Positions 51,819 through 60,155 of a DNA stretch of 64,000 nt are shown here, one piece after another; within the stretch, counting starts at the first letter, position 1; every line of letters starts with the position of its first letter. The DNA is taken from contig NZ_LGAA01000007.1 of NCBI RefSeq assembly GCF_001294465.1, positions 1-64,000 of the forward strand. Reading direction: 5' to 3'. Source of the stretch: Moellerella wisconsensis ATCC 35017 (GTDB lineage: Bacteria > Pseudomonadota > Gammaproteobacteria > Enterobacterales > Enterobacteriaceae). Below the pieces are notes generated by a model. It did not search any database. It had not been told where the DNA came from and was given only the letters and a program-made list of their open reading frames with translations. A program made the position numbers and the translations under genes.

Positions 51819-52502
51819 ATGAAAAAAATAATTTCAGCATTAATTTTATTATCAATATTACCTATAAAAAATAGTTTAGCTGTAAATGTAGGAAATATTA
51901 CGGAGATAATATCTTCAGATAGAGATACATTAGCAAAAGAAATTGAAAACACAGTAAGTACAGCAAGGTTAGTAAATTTAACTATTGAGAAAATAGATTC
52001 ACCTCTCGAGAATGGAAAAGTTATTCCTGTTAATGATCCTAACGAAATATTATCTACACCGGCCAATTTAATTCTTCCTGGTAATGCAAAGGATGTATTT
52101 AAAATAATTTATCAAGGGCCAAAGGATGATAAAGAACGATATTATCGTTTAAATTGGAAAGATGATCCTATTGGTGAAAATGGGGTTACACAAAGTTCGA
52201 AGTCAGCGTCAGCAACAACTTCAGCAACGATTAGTACAATCCTTGTTGTAGCGCCAAGAATTGAAAAGTTTGATTATAAATATATTAATTCTCAAGTATC
52301 TAACGTTGGAAACAGTTCATTTCGTGTTGTAGCATCAGGTCCATGCTTACCTGAAAAAAAAGAATACGGTGTTGACGGTATTTGCCGTGAGCGTTATTAC
52401 CTTATGCCTCATCTAGCCGTTAAATTACAATTTGTCGATCTTACAAATAAAAAATCTAGCGTAGGTATTTGGCATAAAGGAGAGTTCATTATTGTCAAAT
52501 AA
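51819..52502 (+). CDS. ecpB: Common pilus periplasmic chaperone EcpB
   Basis: A 227-residue protein with a signal peptide (about residues 1-21) and an immunoglobulin-like chaperone fold. Family blocks are VGNITEIISSDRDTLAKEIEN, STPANLILPGNAKDVFKIIYQGPKDDKERYYRLNW and TISTILVVAPR. It closely follows E. coli EcpB in order and motifs. It prevents EcpA from aggregating and hands it to the EcpC usher. It is third in the cluster, 20 bases before ecpC. Confidence 0.92.
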   Translation: MKKIISALILLSILPIKNSLAVNVGNITEIISSDRDTLAKEIENTVSTARLVNLTIEKIDSPLENGKVIPVNDPNEILSTPANLILPGNAKDVFKIIYQGPKDDKERYYRLNWKDDPIGENGVTQSSKSASATTSATISTILVVAPRIEKFDYKYINSQVSNVGNSSFRVVASGPCLPEKKEYGVDGICRERYYLMPHLAVKLQFVDLTNKKSSVGIWHKGEFIIVK

Positions 52503-52521
52503 TTAAGAATGGACTTTAATC

Positions 52522-55017
52522 ATGCGTAAGAGTGTTATTGCTTTATCAATATTAAGTATTATTTTTTCAAATACGATTAATGCCAATGAAATGAGAAGCA
52601 TTAAAATTGGTGGATATGTTATTCCTCCTGCATTTGTAAATGCATTGGAGGAAGGCATGTCTGTACCAGTTTTCTTACGATTAAGTGATGATGCTAAAAA
52701 AAATCAGAGTGAAGGCAAAATTGCTGATGCAGTTATTGTAATTGATCAAGATAAAATTAAGTTATCGAGTATTCATTTTATTGACAGTACACAGGGACCT
52801 AAATTAAAAGATTTAATAATTGATAAACTCGAAAATACACAAAATGTATTTTTTAATGAAGATAATAGTATTATCATTGATAATGACGCGTTACTTCAAC
52901 TCAATATTTCGTCATTTAATCTATCATTAGATGTAGATAAAGCCGCTTTTGTGCCTAAAGAATATTCAAGACAATCTGTATTAGGTCGTTCTTCAGTTAA
53001 TTCATTTTCAGCTGTAGCGAATTATGATTTAGGGGTATTTCAAAGCCAGGTAAAAAATTCAAAAAATTCATCTAGTAGTTATTTTAATTTAGATACTTTA
53101 TTTGCTATAGCAGAGAATCACTTTAATGTGAACGCTTCGGCATATAGTATTGGCAAATCCAATTCTAATGTTGAACTTTATAGAGCTATGTATGAGCGTG
53201 ATTTTAATGGATTACGCTTTGTTGTTGGTTTGATGAGCACTTGGAATTTACAGTCAATTGCTAGTTTAACCGCACTTAGTAGCAGCAAAATTTATGCAGC
53301 TTCAATTGGGAATAACTCTTCTAGTATTATTAATAACAAACAACAATCATTAACGCCAATCTATGCTTTTTTAAATAGCCCAGGTGAAGTTCGTATTTAT
53401 CGTCAAGGAAAACTATTAAATATTCAAAATTTCCCAATGGGTAATTATGAAGTTGACACTAGTATTCTACCGTATGGTATTTACGAAGTAACGATTGAGA
53501 CAGTTGTCGATGGTAAAATTGTCACAACTCAGAATCAGACTATTAATAAATCTTTTGGAGCAATAGCCGGAAATTTTGATAAATTAAATTGGGAAATTTA
53601 TGGTGGCTACGTGGACTTCGATAAGAAGAATTACGTAAGAGGCGATAATTCACATGGCCAAACACCAGATAAAAGTTATTTAGCAGGCGCCTCTTTTGCT
53701 TATAATTTTCCTGTTTTATCTGGGATCAGGTTTCAAATGTCAAATTATGGATTTGACAAATTTATTGTCCAAGAAACCAGTATCAATGCTTCTATTAATG
53801 ATTATTTATCCGTTTCTTGGCAGGGCTTGCTGGAGAATCATGGTAGTTATCGTAATATCGGAACTATTTCTATCAGTATTCCTGAAGGATATGGCTCATT
53901 GTGGGCATCAAGAGAAAAGACCGTGATTAACGGCGATTTACCACTTTATGATGCAGATAGCTATTCTTATGGTGGAACGTTTAATTTAGATAAGATTATC
54001 GATCGCGCGGGTTCATTTACTATTAGTAATACGAAAGACCGTCGTGTTGGCAGCGATTCAATTAACTATGAATATGCGAATACATTATTTTCTGGACGTT
54101 ATGGTGTTGTTGGATTAAGGGCTGGTGCGCAGCGTTATCACTATGATAATCAAAATAGCACTAATGAAAAATATATTAACTTTGATTTCTCTTTACCACT
54201 TTCTACATGGTTAAGCTCAGGTATCTCTTCTACGAATGGGAATCTCAAAGCTAATATTTATGCCAATAAGAATTTTGAGAATTCAGCGATCACTAATGCA
54301 GGGCTTTCTGTTTCTAAATTAGTGCGTGATAAAGATAACGGAGAATCAGATTTCTCAACTCTGGGCTATGCTTCTTATGATATGAAATATAACTCGGGTA
54401 CAGTGACAATTAATCGACCGGATAATAATCGACTTAATGGTAACTTAACATCGCGAGGCTCCATTGCTTACAGCGACGGTATGGTTACGCCAAGCGGTCA
54501 GCAAGGTAAATCTGGCGTTATTATTAATTCTGATATTAAAGGTAGTGGAAGTATGGTCGCTAAGGTTAATGGACAAAATTACTCAATTAGCGGAAAAAAT
54601 ACATTTATTCCATTGTCACCATATTCAAATTATGAAATTCAATTAATGAATAGTGGCCAATCTTCAGATAGTTTTGATATTGTTTCAGGTCGAAATAAAT
54701 CTGTCGTATTGTATCCGGGAAATATTGCACTTTATCAACCAGAAGTTAGGCAATTAGTAACTGTATTTGGCCGACTAAAATCACCAGAAGGTGAATATAT
54801 AAAATATGCATCAATTAGAAACCATATTGGTCGTACAAAAACAGACCAAAATGGTGAGTTTTCGATGGATGTAGATGTCCGTTATCCAGTTATATCGTTA
54901 TTACAAGAAGATCAACGGACGATTTGTGAAGCAGATTTAAACCTTCAAGGTGCACGCGGTGCTTTATGGGTAGGCGAAGTAACATGTGAGCCACAAGAAG
55001 CATTTGCGAAAAGATAA
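52522..55017 (+). CDS. ecpC: Common pilus outer-membrane usher EcpC
   Basis: An 831-residue usher of the alternative (alpha) chaperone-usher class. It has a signal peptide (about 1-21), an N-terminal domain, a beta-barrel rich in aromatic and Ser/Asn strands, and a plug region near GEVRIYRQGKLLNIQNFPMG. The C-terminal domain includes VTVFGRLKSPEGEYIKYASI and ends in CEADLNLQGARGALWVGEVTC. The length is close to that of E. coli EcpC (841). It passes EcpA-EcpB complexes through the outer membrane. Confidence 0.93.
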   Translation: MRKSVIALSILSIIFSNTINANEMRSIKIGGYVIPPAFVNALEEGMSVPVFLRLSDDAKKNQSEGKIADAVIVIDQDKIKLSSIHFIDSTQGPKLKDLIIDKLENTQNVFFNEDNSIIIDNDALLQLNISSFNLSLDVDKAAFVPKEYSRQSVLGRSSVNSFSAVANYDLGVFQSQVKNSKNSSSSYFNLDTLFAIAENHFNVNASAYSIGKSNSNVELYRAMYERDFNGLRFVVGLMSTWNLQSIASLTALSSSKIYAASIGNNSSSIINNKQQSLTPIYAFLNSPGEVRIYRQGKLLNIQNFPMGNYEVDTSILPYGIYEVTIETVVDGKIVTTQNQTINKSFGAIAGNFDKLNWEIYGGYVDFDKKNYVRGDNSHGQTPDKSYLAGASFAYNFPVLSGIRFQMSNYGFDKFIVQETSINASINDYLSVSWQGLLENHGSYRNIGTISISIPEGYGSLWASREKTVINGDLPLYDADSYSYGGTFNLDKIIDRAGSFTISNTKDRRVGSDSINYEYANTLFSGRYGVVGLRAGAQRYHYDNQNSTNEKYINFDFSLPLSTWLSSGISSTNGNLKANIYANKNFENSAITNAGLSVSKLVRDKDNGESDFSTLGYASYDMKYNSGTVTINRPDNNRLNGNLTSRGSIAYSDGMVTPSGQQGKSGVIINSDIKGSGSMVAKVNGQNYSISGKNTFIPLSPYSNYEIQLMNSGQSSDSFDIVSGRNKSVVLYPGNIALYQPEVRQLVTVFGRLKSPEGEYIKYASIRNHIGRTKTDQNGEFSMDVDVRYPVISLLQEDQRTICEADLNLQGARGALWVGEVTCEPQEAFAKR

Positions 55018-55030
55018 TAGGGCTTATTTT

Positions 55031-56638
55031 ATGAGAAGAATTTTACATCTTACATTAACGATATGTGTCTTCATTAATTATTTCATCAGTTTTAGCGCTC
55101 AAGGAACAAATGTAACTAATAGCTATGTTTTTATTGAAAATAATGTAGATAACGAATTCTTCATTACACCAAGAACAACAGACCCTCGTTTTTCAGGATC
55201 AAATAAGTATACTCGGTACGCTAGTTCTTCACAGCTTAGTCTCGGCTATATGGGGTATGTTAATACATCAATTCAAGCTAATCAGAATATAGATATTTGG
55301 CTAGAAAATTCACAAATTGAAAAACCATTTACAGGGAATCGATGTATGAGAGGCTATTGTTTAGATAATAGTGGTTACTGGCCTGCTCAATATCTTGGAA
55401 AAGATGGTGCTTATAAAATAAGACAAAGTAATATTAATGGCGAGTCTTACTATGCACGAGGAATATTTAGTGATTCTGCATATCAATATTTTCTTCAATT
55501 ACCCGTAGGAGTTTCAGAGACCTATAGCTATAGATCCTGTATGACTAATACTGATTATGATCCAAGTAAAGGTGAATCTTGTCGTAGTGTTGGTGGTAAT
55601 ATTATAGCCTCTCATGAATTCAATATAACAAAATCAGGACATATAAAGTTAACATCAACAGGCGCCTTACAAGAAATTTTTATTGATACTAATGGTAATC
55701 CAAATATAGGCTTAGGATCTCAATTTTGCCGTATCGGGATTATATCAAATCAAAATGGTATTATCTGTCAAGTTATTGACCATGAAACAAAAGGTGATAT
55801 ATTTGCTAACATTAGGTTAGGATTAACAATAAATAGAACATTAATACCGTTTACTCCTGCCGCTAATACAATACTAATTGGCCCCGACGATGGTAGTAAT
55901 AGTTGGTATAATTATAATACTACATATCCAGCAAATTATTATGTTAAAAGTACAAATAATCATGTTTCTATATTCTTATCAAATACATTTTTAAAACGAT
56001 TAATTACATCAGGTGTTGACTTTACTAATAGTCAAGAATTTTTCACTTTTTCGTTTACAAATACTGCTGTGCCTCAATCTGGGTATTATGAATTTACACC
56101 ATCAAATACGCTAATAATAAAACCTCGAGATTATGGAATTAGTATTATTCCTGCCGATTTCAATCCCAATCAGTCTAAAACTGGAAAAGTCGGGAGTAAT
56201 GAACCATCAATTGAGTTTAATTATATTGTGACGACAAGTGGGCCTAGACAAGCAGATTCGATAACAGCTAAAGTTGATGGACCAATAGTAACTTTAAAAG
56301 GCCAACCTTTTTGTCTCTTTAGCTCGGATGATGACCAAATTAAAGTGCCATTTTCCGCTTATCTTAGATTTACGAATAGTGATGGAACAAAAGGGTTACA
56401 TAGAGCCAGTTGTGACGGTAATGAAATTTCGTTGAAAAATGCCTTATGGGAAGCAACTCCATGGGATAAGCCTAATGAAGATATGGGGACTTTTTATAGA
56501 ATGAATTTAGATTTATCATTTCCGATGGATGACTCCTACTCATTGTTTAGCTTAGATGGTGTCGATTGGTTAGGTACTGTCTCTGCAAGTGGATTGGTGA
56601 CAGTAAAAGCAATTTGGACGGGGCCTGATATTCAATAA
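55031..56638 (+). CDS. ecpD: Common pilus tip adhesin EcpD
   Basis: A 535-residue polymerised tip adhesin. After a signal peptide (about residues 1-26) it matches EcpD through VFIENNVDNEFFITPR, WLENSQIEKPFTGNRCMRGYC, YQYFLQLPVGVSETYSYRSC, a YYEFTPSNTLIIKPRDYGISII junction and the C-terminal pilin-like domain (SDDDQIKVPFSAYLRFT). Several paired cysteines suggest disulfides in the adhesin domain. The start at 55031, 14 bases after the ecpC stop, was chosen over an upstream ATG inside ecpC. Confidence 0.92.
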   Translation: MRRILHLTLTICVFINYFISFSAQGTNVTNSYVFIENNVDNEFFITPRTTDPRFSGSNKYTRYASSSQLSLGYMGYVNTSIQANQNIDIWLENSQIEKPFTGNRCMRGYCLDNSGYWPAQYLGKDGAYKIRQSNINGESYYARGIFSDSAYQYFLQLPVGVSETYSYRSCMTNTDYDPSKGESCRSVGGNIIASHEFNITKSGHIKLTSTGALQEIFIDTNGNPNIGLGSQFCRIGIISNQNGIICQVIDHETKGDIFANIRLGLTINRTLIPFTPAANTILIGPDDGSNSWYNYNTTYPANYYVKSTNNHVSIFLSNTFLKRLITSGVDFTNSQEFFTFSFTNTAVPQSGYYEFTPSNTLIIKPRDYGISIIPADFNPNQSKTGKVGSNEPSIEFNYIVTTSGPRQADSITAKVDGPIVTLKGQPFCLFSSDDDQIKVPFSAYLRFTNSDGTKGLHRASCDGNEISLKNALWEATPWDKPNEDMGTFYRMNLDLSFPMDDSYSLFSLDGVDWLGTVSASGLVTVKAIWTGPDIQ

Positions 56639-56649
56639 GTTTAATCTTT

Positions 56650-56684
56650 GGCTACTTGTTAATTTACAAGTAGCTATTTTTATT
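56650..56684 (+). terminator. Terminator between ecpD and ecpE
   Basis: Perfect 9-bp stem GCTACTTGT (56651-56659) with ACAAGTAGC (56666-56674), then TATTTTTATT. It should reduce transcription into ecpE, or ecpE may have its own promoter in the AT-rich 40 bases that follow. Confidence 0.82.
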
Positions 56685-56725
56685 GAAGTAATATTTTTCT
56701 TAAATTTGATCTTGAAGATTTAAAT

Positions 56726-57403
56726 ATGAAATTAAAACTGTTAATTAAAGCTTTATTATTAATATTATTTTTCTTATTATATAATAATGCTTATGCGTTA
56801 TATATTAATTCTGATATTTCTTCAATGGAATCTACTCAGCAATTTTATTCTAAATCATATACTAATAATACGACGAAAACTAATTTATATAACTTTAATG
56901 TTTATAAAATTGATAGGCCTGGAAATAATGAGAATGGAAATCCGGTTGAGAATGGTGAAATTATATTTACACCACTCAAGAAAATTTTATTGCCAGGTGA
57001 GCAAGAGTTTTTTAAGATTTTCTATCGGGGAAAAGAAGATGATAAAGAGCGTTATTATAAAATAATTATTAGTGAAACACCTCTTGAAATGCAACATGAT
57101 GAAGCTAAAAAGAAGAAGTCATTATTTTATCCAACCGTCAGTCTAGAAACATATTTTGTCGTAAGGCCTAAAAATCCTAACTTCCAGTATGTTCTCAATG
57201 AAAAAGATGGAATACTGAAAAATACAGGGAATACTTATTTCAGAGTACTATTACATGAAAATTGTCAGGAAGATATTGATGTAGATCCTTATGTGCTTTA
57301 TTTACTGCCTAATCAAAGTTTCCAGCACGAACGTTTAAAAAATAAAAGTAATAAGTATATTGTAATTTTTGATAAGTATTATTCAATAGGTAACTGTGAA
57401 TAA
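56726..57403 (+). CDS. ecpE: Common pilus periplasmic chaperone EcpE
   Basis: A 225-residue second chaperone of the ecp operon, probably for the EcpD tip subunit. It has a signal peptide (about 1-24) and shares with EcpB the block PLKKILLPGEQEFFKIFYRGKEDDKERYYKI. YFVVRPKNPNFQY and a C-terminal LYLLPNQSFQHERL also occur. It is last in the plus-strand operon. A terminator separates it from ecpD, and it ends 146 bases before the opposing fimbrial regulator gene. Confidence 0.9.
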   Translation: MKLKLLIKALLLILFFLLYNNAYALYINSDISSMESTQQFYSKSYTNNTTKTNLYNFNVYKIDRPGNNENGNPVENGEIIFTPLKKILLPGEQEFFKIFYRGKEDDKERYYKIIISETPLEMQHDEAKKKKSLFYPTVSLETYFVVRPKNPNFQYVLNEKDGILKNTGNTYFRVLLHENCQEDIDVDPYVLYLLPNQSFQHERLKNKSNKYIVIFDKYYSIGNCE

Positions 57404-57443
57404 TTGTATTTTTTTATCTTATTATATAAAATATAAAAATATC

Positions 57444-57486
57444 AACCATACTCTAATAATTAAAAATTTAGCATAAGAGTATGGTT
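57444..57486. terminator. Inverted repeat between converging fimbrial operons
   Basis: Perfect 11-bp arms AACCATACTCT (57444-57454) and AGAGTATGGTT (57476-57486) with a 21-base loop. On the minus strand the stem is followed by GATATTTTTATATTTT, so it can terminate the minus-strand operon; the plus side lacks a T-run. Confidence 0.6.
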
Positions 57487-57549
57487 AACAGATCTGACTA
57501 TTAGAAGATTAAATTAATAAAATAATTAATTTTTAATTAGACGAACGAT

Positions 57550-57828
57550 TTACTTATTCATTGAATATATAATGAAATTATCGAGCTTATCGATATGTAA
57601 AAAAAAATCTTCTTCTAAAAAATGTGCGGCTGGAATATTAAAAATAACAGATAATTGTAATAAAAATACTACTGTTATTTTTACTGTTCCAAGTTCGTAC
57701 CTTGACATTTGTTGCTGACTTATTCCTATTTTAGCGGCCAGCTCATTCATTGACATATTGTTTTTTCTTCTTTCTCGCCGTATTGCTTGACCTATATAAA
57801 TATTAATATTACTAGCGAAATCACACAT
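57550..57828 (-). CDS. MrpJ-like XRE regulator at the end of the second fimbrial operon
   Basis: A 92-residue protein with a helix-turn-helix domain (about residues 10-65; MSMNELAAKIGISQQQMSRYELG). In Proteus mirabilis mrpJ is the last gene of the mrp fimbrial operon and represses flagellar genes when pili are made; the position here is the same. A short hairpin (TATAGA with TCTATA, 57867-57884) lies between it and the preceding pilin gene. It differs in sequence from the XRE protein at 50.7 kb but shares its recognition helix pattern SQQQ(M/I)SRYE. Confidence 0.87.
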   Translation of the reverse strand: MCDFASNINIYIGQAIRRERRKNNMSMNELAAKIGISQQQMSRYELGTVKITVVFLLQLSVIFNIPAAHFLEEDFFLHIDKLDNFIIYSMNK

Positions 57829-57895
57829 TAATTTTTCTCCAAGATAAAATAGCCATAGCAGGGTTTTATAGATATTTTTCTATAGTATTAGTGGC

Positions 57896-58423
57896 TTATT
57901 TATAGATAATATTGAAATCGGTAACTCCATTAGCATGACCAGATAGAGGTACTTCAGTTGTATTCCTATAACGAGCTGAGAAATTTAATATATTTTGATG
58001 TTGTTTAACGTCTTGAGTAATAGTAATTTTTCCATTTAAGGAAATATGTTCACCTTTGTAATCAAGTAGTTCAATTGCAACATTTTTAGCTGAGCCAGTT
58101 CCCATTAATGAAATGAGTTCAGGGGCATGGATATCACCTTCACCAGTAAATGATATTGCTAAAATAGGCGAAGATTGAGTATATTCTATGGAACAATCCT
58201 CTAAAATAATTTGGAATGGTTTTGGTGTCGATACACCTCCATTAATTAATTTAATAACCGCAATCTGGCCTAAGTTTATTATTTGATTTTTGCTTTCCGT
58301 AGCAACAACGCAAGGGCTATTGATGATATCACCACTAAAATGAACTGTTCCATCTTTTGCTTGTATTAATGTCGAACAGCTAACAAATAAGCTAAATAAA
58401 AGAAAATACATTTTCTTTTTCAT
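57896..58423 (-). CDS. Fimbrial subunit, paralogue of the major pilin
   Basis: A 175-residue type 1-like pilin with a signal peptide (about residues 1-22), a conserved Cys pair (SPCVVATESK and EDCSIEY) and the terminal beta-zipper motif FNIIYK. It strongly resembles the operon's first pilin (DGT-HFSGDIINSPCVV, STPKPFQIILEDC, LMGTGSAKNVAIELLD). It probably serves as a terminator or minor subunit. It lies between another minor pilin and the XRE gene. Confidence 0.85.
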   Translation of the reverse strand: MKKKMYFLLFSLFVSCSTLIQAKDGTVHFSGDIINSPCVVATESKNQIINLGQIAVIKLINGGVSTPKPFQIILEDCSIEYTQSSPILAISFTGEGDIHAPELISLMGTGSAKNVAIELLDYKGEHISLNGKITITQDVKQHQNILNFSARYRNTTEVPLSGHANGVTDFNIIYK

Positions 58424-58473
58424 TACTGTTTTCCTTAATAATCTATATAGTCAATAGACTAAACAAATTGTGA

Positions 58474-59034
58474 TTATGAAAACTCAAAATCTATTGTCAG
58501 TGCTGTTTCTGCTACTCCTTGTTTAATTGTATTTTCTTTTCTAATGTAATAAGCGAAAAAATTTAAGATCAGTGTTAATTTGGGACCACTCCATTCAACA
58601 GATGGTGAATCTGTCGTATAAATATTTTCCTCACCGGGTATTATTGGGCTGTGTGTATTTTGATTATCTGAAATGCCATTATAAATAACGAGCCCAAAGC
58701 CTTCAGTGTGGTCATCTCCTTTATTAAGAGAAAATATATTATTATCTGTAGGATATTCTTCACCATTAAAAGTCAATGAAGTTTTAAATATTCCAATACA
58801 GTTAATTAGCTGTATTTGAAAATCAATAGGAGGTGAAGTACTATTAATTTCTGGAAACTCACTCGCTTTATAGTCACCGAGTTCTACAGTGCCATCTTCA
58901 CCAATAAAATCTATTTCACATTCACCAGGAGTAATTCGTCCTGTAAATTTAATTTGGTCGCTAAAATTAGCATATGTAATAGTGGCATATTGAATTAAGA
59001 ATAGGCTAATAAAAAAATAAAGAATTCTTTTCAT
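58474..59034 (-). CDS. Minor fimbrial subunit
   Basis: A 186-residue pilin-family protein with a signal peptide (about 1-22), Cys38 in ITPGECEID and a second Cys in LINCIGIF. The C-terminal ALTIDFEFS forms the donor-complemented end strand. It resembles adaptor-type subunits of type 1-like pili. It is 14 bases downstream of the tip adhesin gene on the minus strand, so it may connect adhesin and shaft. Confidence 0.82.
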   Translation of the reverse strand: MKRILYFFISLFLIQYATITYANFSDQIKFTGRITPGECEIDFIGEDGTVELGDYKASEFPEINSTSPPIDFQIQLINCIGIFKTSLTFNGEEYPTDNNIFSLNKGDDHTEGFGLVIYNGISDNQNTHSPIIPGEENIYTTDSPSVEWSGPKLTLILNFFAYYIRKENTIKQGVAETALTIDFEFS

Positions 59035-59048
59035 GATTAATAGTCCAA

Positions 59049-60140
59049 TTAGTCAATAGTTAGTAATAAAGTAGCTGTGCCTGAATAATCGGTAGGCGAT
59101 AAATTGTTACCTGATGTTCTTGTTGGATATGAACGTAAATTAATAGTAGTTTCATTTTGTTCGTTTAAATTAACTTTAATATTACTATTTTCATTTGAAG
59201 GTTCTAAAATATTATTATCTTCGTCAGTGATAACTATGCCTAAATTATTAATAGGCTTATTAGTTTCATTATTAATAGTTGCAATTGAGTTAGGTTTATT
59301 AGGGTTTGTTTCTGCGGTCAATCTCATATTTATTTTAATATTTTCATTTATATTCTCACATTTTATATCAACAGGTATATTTACAGATTTCCAGTCTTCA
59401 GGCTGCTCTCCTATATTTTTAAATGCATTCGCAGGAACATCCCCCAGATCAATGGTTAAAGGCGTTTTTATTTCGCATGAGGTAGGTAATGATATCGTAC
59501 CAGTAAGATTAATATCATAAACTTTATAATTTCTTGCATGAGCAGCAACACCAAAATAAACTTCTGCAACAAATTGATTAATCGTTATTTCACCAGTTGC
59601 TCCTGGTAATAAGTATAATTTAATTCGCATTTTAGATGTTGTTGCGGCTGGGACAAATATATTTTGTTCAGGCTGGGACTCTTGGCAAATTTTCATTGTT
59701 CCCGATGTTGGAATATTCATGCTCATTAAATTACCAGTTAAATAAGTGGTTGAAGAGCCTGGTGCGTTAGCATAACCCAGAGTGACTAATCCTGAAAAAT
59801 TCACAAATGGGCTATTTGTTTGTAATAAAATTTCTCCTGACGATGCTTTTACTGGCGAATTTATCGCTGGTTGGCTGATTGGATGTATTTCTGTGTATAT
59901 AGTTTTAAGATATCCATTAGAATTTTGATTTTCAACACAATTACAACGTACATTAATAACATTAGCCGCATTATTTACTTGCTCAATTTCTTGTTCCGGA
60001 TTATTGATTGCGGCAAAGTCAAAAACCCAATTTGATGGGATATAGGTTTCAGTACATTGATAATCAAGCAGATCATTATCTGCGAATGAATATGATGATA
60101 TCAATACTGAAAATAAGACAGTTATTAAAGAAAATTTCAT
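59049..60140 (-). CDS. Two-domain fimbrial tip adhesin
   Basis: A 363-residue protein with a signal peptide (about 1-20). The N-terminal lectin-like domain (about 21-205) has a CNC pair near residue 70 and a Cys at KICQES. The C-terminal pilin domain (about 210-363; SCEIKTPLTIDLGDVPANAF, CENINENIKI and the final YSGTATLLLTID) has the layout of FimH/MrpH-type tip adhesins. The receptor is unknown. It directly follows the usher in the operon. The pilin domain is unusually rich in Asn and Glu. Confidence 0.85.
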   Translation of the reverse strand: MKFSLITVLFSVLISSYSFADNDLLDYQCTETYIPSNWVFDFAAINNPEQEIEQVNNAANVINVRCNCVENQNSNGYLKTIYTEIHPISQPAINSPVKASSGEILLQTNSPFVNFSGLVTLGYANAPGSSTTYLTGNLMSMNIPTSGTMKICQESQPEQNIFVPAATTSKMRIKLYLLPGATGEITINQFVAEVYFGVAAHARNYKVYDINLTGTISLPTSCEIKTPLTIDLGDVPANAFKNIGEQPEDWKSVNIPVDIKCENINENIKINMRLTAETNPNKPNSIATINNETNKPINNLGIVITDEDNNILEPSNENSNIKVNLNEQNETTINLRSYPTRTSGNNLSPTDYSGTATLLLTID

Positions 60141-60155
60141 ATTAATCCTATAAAG

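Noticed and set aside
59104-59520. 138-codon plus-strand frame antisense to the tip adhesin gene
   Set aside because: It lies wholly inside a well-supported pilin-family gene on the other strand, has no ribosome site, and its hydrophobic composition is a shadow of the AT-rich adhesin codons.
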